DNA from: Bacteroidales bacterium | GTDB lineage: Bacteria > Bacteroidota > Bacteroidia > Bacteroidales > Bacteroidaceae | Direction of reading: 5' to 3' | NCBI GenBank assembly: GCA_012729225.1 | Contig: JAAYDO010000049.1 | Location: forward strand, 1 to 37,113 | DNA length: 37,113 nt | Shown here: in pieces, positions 9,268 to 16,209 of the stretch | Numbering within the stretch: position 1 is the first letter of the stretch | Layout: every line of letters starts with the position of its first letter | Program-made: the position numbers and the translations under genes | Notes under the pieces: model-generated | The model's database searches: none | What the model saw: the letters and a program-made list of their open reading frames with translations, nothing else | Told to the model about the DNA's origin: nothing

Positions 9268-10014
9268 TTATCTATGTGCACTTTCTGTGCTTGTAGTATT
9301 CTTTGTTGCACTGCTGCGAGCCACATTACCATTGGAGAATCCGTTCTGGACAATGTAGTAGTCGCTTACTACGTCTTGACGGGCAAAGTCAAATATCAAT
9401 GCAGGGTCGATAGGCTGACCAAGTACTCGGGTCTCAAAGTGGAGGTGAGAGCCAGAAGAACGACCAGTGTTGCCACCCAAGCCGATGGGCTGACCAGCAC
9501 GAACAATCTGATTCTCCTTCACGATCTGCTTGCTCAAGTGACCATAGAGTGTTTCAAGACCGTTGGGGTGGCGAATGACAACATAGTAGCCATAGCCACT
9601 GCCATTGTATTTGCAGATACGTACCTTTCCATCAAATGCAGAGCGGATGGTGTCGCCAATATATACCTTGATGTCAATACCTTCATGCTGACGGCCCCAT
9701 CTTGGACCATAAAGAGAATTGACTTTTCTGCTTGAGGTAGGCATGCAGAAGTTTCTTAAGTCGATTTTGTAGTTGGAAGGAACGACGCCGGCACAACCTC
9801 TGAGGTTGCTTGTCCAGTCCGTATAGATATGGGCAGCAGGGTCGTTGAGGTCAGCAGAGAGAACTGCTGTATTGTTGAGCTTTACGTTTTTTACGTCCTT
9901 GAGTCGTTTGTCGGATGGTGCTTGTCTTGCAATGAGATCTTGAGCGAAAGTGCTCATTGAAATCGTTGAGAGCAAGGCAATTCCAAGTGTTTTTTTAATA
10001 AATGAGAAATTCAC
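9268..10014 (-). CDS. Secreted M23-family peptidoglycan metallopeptidase
   Basis: A LytM/M23 endopeptidase expected to cut peptide cross-links of peptidoglycan in the periplasm. The open frame runs upstream into ndk, but the only sensible start is the GTG at 10014, giving MNFSFIKKTLGIALLS, a good signal peptide cleaved after about TFAQ, and a 248-residue product. No ATG lies in a usable position. The zinc ligands are in order: H110 and D114 in RQHEGIDIK, and H192 in GSHLHFE; YGHLS holds the other conserved His (159). It starts 43 bases after the ndk stop and is closed by a strong terminator. Confidence 0.93.
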   Translation of the reverse strand: MNFSFIKKTLGIALLSTISMSTFAQDLIARQAPSDKRLKDVKNVKLNNTAVLSADLNDPAAHIYTDWTSNLRGCAGVVPSNYKIDLRNFCMPTSSRKVNSLYGPRWGRQHEGIDIKVYIGDTIRSAFDGKVRICKYNGSGYGYYVVIRHPNGLETLYGHLSKQIVKENQIVRAGQPIGLGGNTGRSSGSHLHFETRVLGQPIDPALIFDFARQDVVSDYYIVQNGFSNGNVARSSATKNTTSTESAHR

Positions 10015-10057
10015 AGGTTTTAAAGTGTTATAGGTTTGGTAATTTTTTTGATGGTTC

Positions 10058-10519
10058 TCAATACTCGTCGTTTGCGTACAAGTACTGGAACACGCCAGGT
10101 GTGTAATCATAGATTTCCTCTGGCTTGAAGAATCGGTTTAGTTCAATCACAGCGTTTTCGGGCGAATCGGATGTGTGGATGATGTTCTCCTGAAAACTCA
10201 TACCGAAGTCACCACGGATGGTGCCAGGGGCGGCCTTTCTGGAGTTTGTGCTACCTGTCATTGAGCGTACTGTTTCCACAGCATCAACACCTTCATAGCA
10301 ACAGCACACAACAGGAGAAGCCATCATGGAGTTCTTGATTCGTTGAAAGAAAGGTTTTTCAGCGAGATGAGAATAATGCTCGTTCAGCAATTCATCGGTC
10401 AATTGCATCATTTTCATACCAGCCAAACGCAAACCTTTACGCTCAAAACGGGCAGTGACTTCACCTACGAGTGCGCGTTGTACTGCACCAGGCTTCAAGA
10501 TTACAAGAGTTTTCTCCAT
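10058..10519 (-). CDS. ndk: Nucleoside diphosphate kinase
   Basis: Ndk moves the gamma phosphate between nucleoside triphosphates and diphosphates through a phosphohistidine. The 153-residue length is slightly above the 140-150 typical of the family. K9 in ILKPGAVQR and the catalytic H115 in NIIHTSDSPENA are present, as is the RSMTGSTNSRKAAPGTIRGD segment. The C-terminal tail (PEEIYDYTPGVFQYLY) is a little longer than in Escherichia coli. It is transcribed with its own promoter and probably together with the M23 gene. Confidence 0.98.
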   Translation of the reverse strand: MEKTLVILKPGAVQRALVGEVTARFERKGLRLAGMKMMQLTDELLNEHYSHLAEKPFFQRIKNSMMASPVVCCCYEGVDAVETVRSMTGSTNSRKAAPGTIRGDFGMSFQENIIHTSDSPENAVIELNRFFKPEEIYDYTPGVFQYLYANDEY

Positions 10520-10563
10520 TATGTTTTTTGTCTTCTCTTCGTCCGAGTTTTTTGGGGTTGATT

Positions 10564-10594
10564 GTTCAATACATCATACAAGTGCGTATTGAAC
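10564..10594 (-). other. Hairpin in the ndk leader
   Basis: A perfect 9-bp inverted repeat, GTTCAATAC at 10564-10572 with GTATTGAAC at 10586-10594 and a 13-base loop, lies between the promoter box and the ndk start, inside the predicted untranslated leader of about 89 bases. No T run follows, so it is not an obvious terminator. Confidence 0.55.
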
Positions 10595-10614
10595 CTAAAA
10601 TTCAATTCTCGTTG

Positions 10615-10646
10615 CAAAGTTAGAAAAAATATTTTTGATTTACAAG
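10615..10646 (-). promoter_or_regulatory. Promoter of ndk
   Basis: On the minus strand CTTG at 10646-10643 is followed after 20 bases by TAACTTTG at 10622-10615, close to the Bacteroidetes TTTG-N19/20-TAnnTTTG pattern. It lies directly downstream of xseB, so ndk need not depend on the xse promoter. Confidence 0.7.
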
Positions 10647-10672
10647 CGTGAAACAGAGAAATTACACTTTTT

Positions 10673-10861
10673 TCACAAATCAAGGCATTTCTTTACTTCG
10701 GTCTCCACTTTTGTCAGCTTGTCCTTGCAGAATGTTACAAGTTCCTTTGCTTCCTTCAGATTTGCAGTGAGCGAATCAATGTCCATTTCGCCATTTTCAA
10801 TCTGTTTCACAATCTCCTCAATGCGCTTCATGGCACGTTCGTATGTCATTTTTTCTTCCAT
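10673..10861 (-). CDS. xseB: Exodeoxyribonuclease VII small subunit
   Basis: XseB is the small helical subunit that binds XseA to form exonuclease VII, which degrades single-stranded DNA to short oligonucleotides. The 62-residue length and the pattern TYERAMKRIEEIVKQIENGE followed by DSLTANLKEAKELVTFCKDKL are typical. It starts 16 bases inside the end of xseA, which points to translational coupling. Confidence 0.95.
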   Translation of the reverse strand: MEEKMTYERAMKRIEEIVKQIENGEMDIDSLTANLKEAKELVTFCKDKLTKVETEVKKCLDL

Positions 10862-12147
10862 GTGATGGTTGATTTGATGGTTCCTGATGCTAATGTTGTT
10901 TCTATCTCTTGACCTTCCTCCAGTTGGTTGGCATTGCGCACGGCTTTTCCGTTGATGCGAGTGATGCTGAAGCCAAGTTTCAGGATGTGGTCGGGTTGTG
11001 CGCTCTTCAGTTTGCTCTCTATCATCTCAAGATGCTTCATTTCGTTGAGGATGGAGAGAGGTGCATAGAGCGTGAGTTGTTTGTCTGACATGTCCACTCT
11101 GCCTTTGGCTTGTTCCAATCTCTGAATGCTGCTGTTTGCCAATAGACTGGAGAGCCGGTTGAGTAGTCTTTCCGCCTGTGCCTTTACTGTGGAGAAGAGC
11201 AGGGGAATCTTGCCAGCCAGCAGTTTCAGCCTGATGTCCTCATTGCGAAGCAGTTGTCCAATATGGTCAGCCAGTCTGGCTGAGAGATCTTCCAGCATGT
11301 CGAGTTCCATTTCTTGATGGTGAATGAGAAACTCGGCCGCCGCTGTTGGTGTCTTCACTCGGGTGTGTGAGATGAGGTCTATCACGGTGTCGTCCCTCTC
11401 ATGCCCTATTCCAGTAATGATAGGCAGAGGGAATTGTGCCACATTCTCAGCCAGTTCCAGGGAATCAAATCCTTGCAGGTCGGAGGTTGCACCCCCGCCT
11501 CGTATGATAACCACAGCGTCCCAATCCTCCAGATGCTGGGCTATGCGGTTCAGGGCATCTACTACCGACCGCTCCACATCATTTCCCTGCATGGTGGCTT
11601 GGAAAAGTTCTGTCTTGAAGGCAAGACCACGTGGGTTGTTGTGCAGTTGGTTGCAGAAATCGCCATAGCCCGCAGCCGTTCCTGATGAGATGATGGCTAT
11701 TCGCCGGAGCAGTCGTGGCAGAGGAAGTTCTTTGTTCATGGTGCTCACGCCCTCCTCTTCCAGTTGGCGTAGGATTTCCTGCCGTCTTTTTGCCATGTTG
11801 CCCAGCGTATAGGTGGGGTCAATATCCACAATGTTGAGCGAGAATCCGTACAGTTCGTGGAATGTCACTTCCGCCTCTACCAGCACCTGCATGCCCACAG
11901 CCAGTCGCTGGCCCGTGGTGTTCTCAAACATAGGTTTGATGAAAGCCCACTTGTCGCCCCACACTTGTGCTCTTGCTTTTGCCAAGATGCCATCGCCTCG
12001 TGTCTTCTTCTGCACCAGTTCCAGATAGCAATGCCGATTCACGCTCAGCGCATTAATCTCGGCTTGCACCCAATAGGTGTCTGGCATGTCGAGTTCCACC
12101 ACTCGTCTCACCAGCCCGTTCAGTTCATATAGTGACAGTGCTTTCAT
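10846..12147 (-). CDS. xseA: Exodeoxyribonuclease VII large subunit
   Basis: XseA carries the nuclease activity of exonuclease VII. The 433-residue protein has an N-terminal OB fold (about 1-110) and the catalytic domain with RGGGATSDLQGFDS at 216-229 and TGIGHERDDTVIDL at 245-258, followed by a long coiled-coil segment that gathers XseB subunits. The start ATG overlaps the TGA of the upstream gene (ATGA, 4 bases) and the end overlaps xseB by 16 bases, so the three genes form one compact operon. Confidence 0.97.
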   Translation of the reverse strand: MKALSLYELNGLVRRVVELDMPDTYWVQAEINALSVNRHCYLELVQKKTRGDGILAKARAQVWGDKWAFIKPMFENTTGQRLAVGMQVLVEAEVTFHELYGFSLNIVDIDPTYTLGNMAKRRQEILRQLEEEGVSTMNKELPLPRLLRRIAIISSGTAAGYGDFCNQLHNNPRGLAFKTELFQATMQGNDVERSVVDALNRIAQHLEDWDAVVIIRGGGATSDLQGFDSLELAENVAQFPLPIITGIGHERDDTVIDLISHTRVKTPTAAAEFLIHHQEMELDMLEDLSARLADHIGQLLRNEDIRLKLLAGKIPLLFSTVKAQAERLLNRLSSLLANSSIQRLEQAKGRVDMSDKQLTLYAPLSILNEMKHLEMIESKLKSAQPDHILKLGFSITRINGKAVRNANQLEEGQEIETTLASGTIKSTITWKKK

Positions 12148-12860
12148 CTCATCATTTCAGGTCTTTTGCCCATCAGCATTCTTGAGAAAGTGCCGAAGTT
12201 GCGGTCAAGGTGACTCAGTTCGTATGGCTCAATCTTCAGTGAGAACCGCATGGGCAAGCCCGTCAGTCCAAAGTACGAGCCTATGATGCAGGCAGCATTA
12301 AATGCCATGTCATCATTCCGTTTTGCAAGACTCATGCAACATTCCTGTGCCGTCTTCTTGTCGTCAGCCATCTTGAGTGTCTTGAATATCATGAAAAGGA
12401 TGAGGGGCGTGTTCAGTTTGAGGAGCATTCTCAGTCGTGTTCTTTCTCCATCCACGTGGAAAGCCTCCCACATCTGGTCTATCTGTTCTTCTGTCTTGAG
12501 TTTAGGCAGCATCATGTCACATATCTTGATGGCGGATGCAGGGTCTTTCTCCTTCAAGAACTCATACAGTTCCTTCACGCTTTCCGCTTTGAAGTCCAGC
12601 GTGCCATCCTCTGCCAGATGACCCACAGCCCTCACCCCGCTCAGGTAGGCAGGTCTCTTATATATAATAAGGTGAAGGAGCGTTTCCCAAAATAGACCAT
12701 TTCCCATGTCGCTCAGCACCTCTTCTCTCACCACATGCTCCGTGCGCCTCAGCTCCATGTTGCTTAGGCTGTTCAGCATCTTTGTCAGTCCTGTCCAGTC
12801 CTGCACCTTCACGTATGGCACTATTCTATCTTTCAGTCTCATTGTTCTCTTGCAACCCAT
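12144..12860 (-). CDS. Conserved-looking hypothetical protein upstream of xseA
   Basis: A 238-residue soluble protein that I do not recognise. It has no signal peptide or membrane segment and appears mostly helical, with a HEAT-like feel (MLNSLSNMELRRTEHVV, then ESVKELYEFLKEKDPASAIK). Translation could start at the ATG at 12860 or six codons later at 12842 (MRLKDRIVPYVK). A -7 box lies 32 bases upstream of the first start. Its stop overlaps the xseA start by four bases, so it leads the xse operon; that placement is the only hint of function. Confidence 0.85.
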   Translation of the reverse strand: MGCKRTMRLKDRIVPYVKVQDWTGLTKMLNSLSNMELRRTEHVVREEVLSDMGNGLFWETLLHLIIYKRPAYLSGVRAVGHLAEDGTLDFKAESVKELYEFLKEKDPASAIKICDMMLPKLKTEEQIDQMWEAFHVDGERTRLRMLLKLNTPLILFMIFKTLKMADDKKTAQECCMSLAKRNDDMAFNAACIIGSYFGLTGLPMRFSLKIEPYELSHLDRNFGTFSRMLMGKRPEMMR

Positions 12861-12891
12861 TCTTCACTTTTGTGTGAAATGGAAAGATGTA

Positions 12892-12899
12892 CAAAGTTA
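12892..12899 (-). promoter_or_regulatory. Bacteroidetes -7 box of the xse operon
   Basis: The minus strand reads TAACTTTG, a match to TAnnTTTG. A TTTG lies at 12917-12914 on that strand, but the spacing of 14 bases is shorter than usual, so the -33 element is uncertain. Confidence 0.6.
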
Positions 12900-13018
12900 C
12901 AAGATTTCCTGGTCAAAACCAAGAGAAGCATGAGAAAATATTTCTTACGAAGTGAAAGAATGGAAGGGGAAAAGTCCTCGCCATTGTTTTGCGGGAGGCA
13001 TTTTCTCTTTCTTCAATC

Positions 13019-13051
13019 CTTCGAGATGCCTTCGATATGGTCTCGAGGCTA
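13019..13051 (+). repeat. Family C repeat, locus 1 (11-bp phased)
   Basis: Three units start at 13019 (CTTCGAGATGC), 13030 (CTTCGATATGG) and 13041 (TCTCGAGGCTA), exactly 11 bp apart. About 28 of the 33 positions match locus 2 at 16170-16202 in the same orientation. Confidence 0.8.
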
Positions 13052-13265
13052 ATTCCCTGTAATTTTTGAGTAGTGAAAAAGAATATTGCTCATCACCTCG
13101 CTCTCAAAAGTCTCCCCTTACGCTCATGGTGACGCATGCCTTTTTCACCAAAGGATGACCAACAGGTTTTTGTCAAGTTCGGCGCAACGCAAAAGGTGAA
13201 AAAGAGAAGAGTGTATGTCTAATCACCAAAGAGGTAAGGTCAAGGAGGTTGGAACTGTAAATTAG

Positions 13266-13288
13266 TAACGGAATCCTTCGTTCCGTTA
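13266..13288. other. Small hairpin upstream of the NVEALA cluster
   Basis: TAACGGAA at 13266-13273 pairs with TTCCGTTA at 13281-13288 around a 7-base loop. There is no T run, so its role is unclear; it could be a protein-binding palindrome or a weak transcript end. Confidence 0.45.
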
Positions 13289-13357
13289 AGCCATCTTGAG
13301 TAAATATTGAAAAATATTATTTTTTGGGGGTATATTTTTTTTTTGAGTTTAATTTGT

Positions 13358-13365
13358 TATCTTTG
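13358..13365 (+). promoter_or_regulatory. -7 box of the NVEALA cluster
   Basis: TATCTTTG matches TAnnTTTG and follows a long T tract. The nearest TTTG is only 12 bases upstream, so the -33 element is not standard. Transcription would begin near 13372, ahead of the small ORF at 13426. Confidence 0.55.
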
Positions 13366-13425
13366 TATCGTGAAACATTGTCGAATCAGACATGTTGTCC
13401 CATACTTCTTGTTGCTCGTCATGTC

Positions 13426-13683
13426 ATGGACAGCAAAAGAGGTGAGCAGATAAGGCTACGGATGAAATACGTTGCCGATTGTAATACAGCCGATATAGTG
13501 TTCTCGAAAAAGATGCCTTTGCCGTCTATACAACCATTATTCCTGCAAGAACGTGTTGTAATTCCCTGCCTCTCTGGTGAGTGTGAATTGCAAATCATTC
13601 GAGGAAAATATTTTTCTTCGGATGGATTGGACTGTATAATTGGATTGATGTGTTCAAATATCATAACGCACGGTAAGGATTAA
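13426..13683 (+). CDS. Small ORF of unknown function ahead of the NVEALA gene
   Basis: An 85-residue frame starting at the ATG at 13426 (MDSKRGEQIRLRMKY). The frame is open further upstream, but that part overlaps the promoter. I recognise no domain; it has no signal peptide and contains four cysteines spread along its length. Its stop lies 53 bases before the NVEALA start and the promoter box at 13358 precedes it, so if real it would lead the cluster transcript. It may instead be a fragment or a chance frame in a leader. Confidence 0.4.
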   Translation: MDSKRGEQIRLRMKYVADCNTADIVFSKKMPLPSIQPLFLQERVVIPCLSGECELQIIRGKYFSSDGLDCIIGLMCSNIITHGKD

Positions 13684-13736
13684 AGTCTGCGCCCTTATCA
13701 GTGTGAAGTAACAATCTGCGGACACGGAATTTTAAA

Positions 13737-14129
13737 ATGAAGAAAAAAATGTTTTTGTTGCTGTGCATTGCTGCCGTCTCTATCGTAGCATTCGTTGGCG
13801 CAAAGTCTTTCAAGACAAATGTGAGTGAGAGTGACTATTTGCTGTTGGCAAATGTGGAGGCTTTGGGTAATCCTACCGAGGGAACAACAAAATGTAAAAA
13901 TTCGAATTGGGTTCCAGACCGATTTCTCGAAGCTGTGGACAGAACAGAGCAAGGCACAAGTCATACAAAGGGTGAAATAACGGTAGAATCAGATGGTAAA
14001 ACGTATTCTGGCAATTTTGAAAAAGACCATACGTACATTATTGTTATTACCACAAAAAATTGTTCTGGAATGCAAACAGGTGCTTGTTGTGATCAAAGAA
14101 AAGTGGGCACTACCATAAAAAAGAGATAA
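13737..14129 (+). CDS. NVEALA-family small exported protein
   Basis: A 130-residue protein with an N-terminal hydrophobic signal (MKKKMFLLLCIAAVSIVAFV) followed by DYLLLANVEALG at 33-44, the diagnostic segment of the NVEALA family (PF14055) of Bacteroidales exported proteins. The mature part has four cysteines (C53, C109, C117, C118), suggesting disulfides. The family's function is not established; the conserved segment after the signal resembles a processing or recognition site in a peptide precursor, which is inference. A 13-bp hairpin and then the two lipoprotein genes follow, as in other Bacteroidales clusters pairing NVEALA and beta-propeller proteins. Confidence 0.88.
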   Translation: MKKKMFLLLCIAAVSIVAFVGAKSFKTNVSESDYLLLANVEALGNPTEGTTKCKNSNWVPDRFLEAVDRTEQGTSHTKGEITVESDGKTYSGNFEKDHTYIIVITTKNCSGMQTGACCDQRKVGTTIKKR

Positions 14130-14144
14130 TCAAATTCTATAAAA

Positions 14145-14178
14145 TAGCTTTGTGATGGGAAGCCTCATCACAAAGCTA
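14145..14178 (+). other. Intercistronic hairpin between the NVEALA and propeller genes
   Basis: A perfect 13-bp stem (14145-14157 with 14166-14178, 8-base loop) lies 16 bases after the NVEALA stop and 18 before the next start. There is no T run, so it may protect the 3' end of the upstream mRNA or partly stop transcription, letting the small protein be made in excess of the lipoproteins. Confidence 0.75.
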
Positions 14179-14195
14179 ATAATGAAAGGAAAAAT

Positions 14196-15350
14196 ATGAA
14201 TAGAAAAACTTTGTTGGCATTAACCACAATGTTCGTTTTTGTGGCATGCAATTTTAAGCCTGATAGTGAACAATCTCTGATTGTCGTTTCAGAAAAGGAT
14301 GTTACATCTGTTAAAGATACTATCATCCAAGATATAATTGATTCGATCTCAATCATACCTTTAGAGGAAACGCCTGAATGCCTTCTGGGCAATATCGGAA
14401 AAATACAAAAGGTGAACGATGAGTTTTTTGTTATGGCTGAAGGGAGCAATCGCTTGCCAATGATATACAGATTTAGTCACGACGGGAGATTCTTAAATAG
14501 AATCGGTCGCCTCGGAAATGCACGTGATGAGTATGTAAGGATTGGGAACTTTTTTGTTCTTAACGAAAAAGTGTATGTTACGGATTTAAATAAAAATAAA
14601 TTTTTAATCTATAATGTCAAAGGCGAATTCATAGATAGTCATGACGGTAATGAGAATGTTAAATTTCTACATGATATGTTAGCCCTCGACAATGACAGAG
14701 CCGTTTTTTCCTACAACATCAATTTTAGTGAAAATAATGCATTATATGAGGTCGTTGATTTGAAATCCTTCGAAGTTCTAAACACAATACCAACGACATA
14801 TAAGGCAGAAGGAAGTTTCCCGTATTCTCTAAAAGAAATGGGGCATGATGGCGATCATGTTTTGTTATCACTTCCTTTTGACAACAATGTCTATAAAATG
14901 AATAAAGACAACTTCACTATAGAGAAAGTGTTGTCCCTTGGATTGTGGGGCGACATTCCTTCTTTCGATTCTGATGATTTCGAAGAAATACAGGAGGCGA
15001 TGGAAGAAACAGACATCAACTTGTTGTGTGGTTTTTTTGTTTCTGGTCATAAAATATTGCTTAATTCCATTCAGGGATCGGTGTTGTGGTATAGGGATTC
15101 AGGAAAAGGATTGTACTTGGAGAATGGAATGGACTTAAGTAAAACGAAGCGTTTTCCTTTCCTCCCTCTTTCTGTTTGCTATTCTGACGCCGAAGGATTT
15201 TATTCCGTTTTCTCTGCGGAAATTTTCAGATCAATGATTCAAGAAAAAGGATTGATGAATCAAGAAGAGACTCATTCTCAAAAAGTAACCAGGCCAATTG
15301 GTGAAAACAAGAACCCCGTCATAGTTAAATATATACTAAAGTCTCTTTAA
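14196..15350 (+). CDS. 6-bladed beta-propeller lipoprotein (BF3164-like)
   Basis: A 384-residue lipoprotein: the signal MNRKTLLALTTMFVFVAC ends in a lipobox with C18. The body has the repeating strand pattern of the Bacteroidales 6-bladed propeller family: IQKVNDEFFVMAEG, then IYRFSHDGRFLNRIGRLGNA near residue 90, then VYVTDLNKNKFLIYNVKGEF near 125. The family is commonly found next to NVEALA genes; its ligand is unknown. It would be anchored in the outer or inner membrane facing the periplasm or the outside. The stop is one base before the ATG of the next gene. The coding sequence is visibly AT-richer than recG or gdhA, which suggests transfer. Confidence 0.85.
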   Translation: MNRKTLLALTTMFVFVACNFKPDSEQSLIVVSEKDVTSVKDTIIQDIIDSISIIPLEETPECLLGNIGKIQKVNDEFFVMAEGSNRLPMIYRFSHDGRFLNRIGRLGNARDEYVRIGNFFVLNEKVYVTDLNKNKFLIYNVKGEFIDSHDGNENVKFLHDMLALDNDRAVFSYNINFSENNALYEVVDLKSFEVLNTIPTTYKAEGSFPYSLKEMGHDGDHVLLSLPFDNNVYKMNKDNFTIEKVLSLGLWGDIPSFDSDDFEEIQEAMEETDINLLCGFFVSGHKILLNSIQGSVLWYRDSGKGLYLENGMDLSKTKRFPFLPLSVCYSDAEGFYSVFSAEIFRSMIQEKGLMNQEETHSQKVTRPIGENKNPVIVKYILKSL

Positions 15351-15351
15351 T

Positions 15352-15930
15352 ATGATTTCATTGCGGGAAAAAGGGATATTCTCATCACTCATATTACTAT
15401 CCTTTTTATTTGTTGGATGCACTAATGACAGGGCGATTATGAAGAAAATGGAGACTATTCGATCAAGACCAATAGATCTCTGCTTTTCTGACATGATGTG
15501 TCTTAATCAAGATGGTTTTATATCATCTTATGGCAATGATACAGAAATACCTTACCGTGTTATAGTATTCACAGGGCCTGACGAGTGTTCAACGTGCGCA
15601 CTGAATAGTCTTTCAGAATGGAATGCTTTATTAGATCTCGAAAAAGAAAAGAAAGTTCAACTCGTGTTTATTCTTTGCCCCGAAAAAAGTAAGTTAGAGT
15701 CCACCATCAAGATATATCAATCTTCTGGTTTGGAACATTCTATATTAATAGATACTATCGGTGTTTTCCTTAAAAAGAATCAACACATTCCTGAAGAAGC
15801 TATCTTTCACACATTTGTGCTGGATTCTAAAGGAAATGTCATTCTGGTGGGCAATCCGTTGAAAAATCCTAAAATTCAAGAACTATTTGAAAAGATTCTT
15901 AAGGATTGTGATTCAGTGAGGGATAAATGA
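15352..15930 (+). CDS. Thioredoxin-like lipoprotein with a CxxC motif
   Basis: A 192-residue lipoprotein: a hydrophobic signal ends in LFVGC with C23 as the lipidated residue. The body resembles a thioredoxin fold: YRVIVFTGPDECSTCAL places C79-S-T-C82 after the first strand, followed by a helix, a strand (VQLVFILCPE) and a late strand (TFVLDSKGNVILVGNP). The cis-proline expected before that strand is not clear, so reductase activity is uncertain. It starts one base after the propeller gene, so the two are surely co-transcribed. Reduction or oxidation of the NVEALA protein's cysteines is a plausible job but is inference. Confidence 0.8.
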   Translation: MISLREKGIFSSLILLSFLFVGCTNDRAIMKKMETIRSRPIDLCFSDMMCLNQDGFISSYGNDTEIPYRVIVFTGPDECSTCALNSLSEWNALLDLEKEKKVQLVFILCPEKSKLESTIKIYQSSGLEHSILIDTIGVFLKKNQHIPEEAIFHTFVLDSKGNVILVGNPLKNPKIQELFEKILKDCDSVRDK

Positions 15931-15949
15931 AGTTATGGATGATTGATAT

Positions 15950-16111
15950 ATGGCTGAACAAAACCAAACAATCAATCGTATCCTGAAATCATTCAAAACT
16001 GCGTGCAGGAGCATGACCTTGTTATTGGGTCTGCTCCTGTTTGGCTGTTGCCACACCAGTCTATGCGGCACAAGAGGGAGGGCAAGTGGGTTTGCAAGTG
16101 CCAATAGATAA
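15950..16111 (+). CDS. Possible tiny membrane-targeted protein or frameshifted remnant
   Basis: A 53-codon frame beginning MAEQNQTINRILK, with a hydrophobic stretch MTLLLGLLLFGCC that looks like a signal or lipobox, ending after a short Gly/Arg tail. In the next frame the same DNA reads LAVATPVYAAQEGGQVGLQV, which looks like the end of a signal peptide with its cleavage site. A single frameshift near 16040 would join the two halves into a normal secreted-protein start. No Shine-Dalgarno-like site is seen, so this may be a decayed gene. Confidence 0.3.
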   Translation: MAEQNQTINRILKSFKTACRSMTLLLGLLLFGCCHTSLCGTRGRASGFASANR

Positions 16112-16169
16112 TCATGCATGGCAGTATCCACTATCCACAAAGCACCTCCTCATGTTTCTCCTTATGTTC

Positions 16170-16202
16170 CTTAGAGATGCCTTCGAGATGGTCTCAAGAC
16201 GA
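16170..16202 (+). repeat. Family C repeat, locus 2 (11-bp phased)
   Basis: Units start at 16170 (CTTAGAGATGC), 16181 (CTTCGAGATGG) and 16192 (TCTCAAGACGA), 11 bp apart, closely matching locus 1 in the same orientation. It lies just beyond the 3' end of the DUF4419 gene, between convergent genes. Confidence 0.8.
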
Positions 16203-16209
16203 TTATGGC

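Larger units (their letters stand above)
12900..13357. other. Gene-free stretch between the xse operon and the NVEALA cluster
   Basis: No convincing gene. It holds a family C repeat (13019-13051), a wide inverted repeat CTTTTTCACC at 13140-13149 with GGTGAAAAAG at 13195-13204, and an 8-bp hairpin at 13266-13288. The stretch from about 13290 onward is very AT-rich. Confidence 0.6.
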
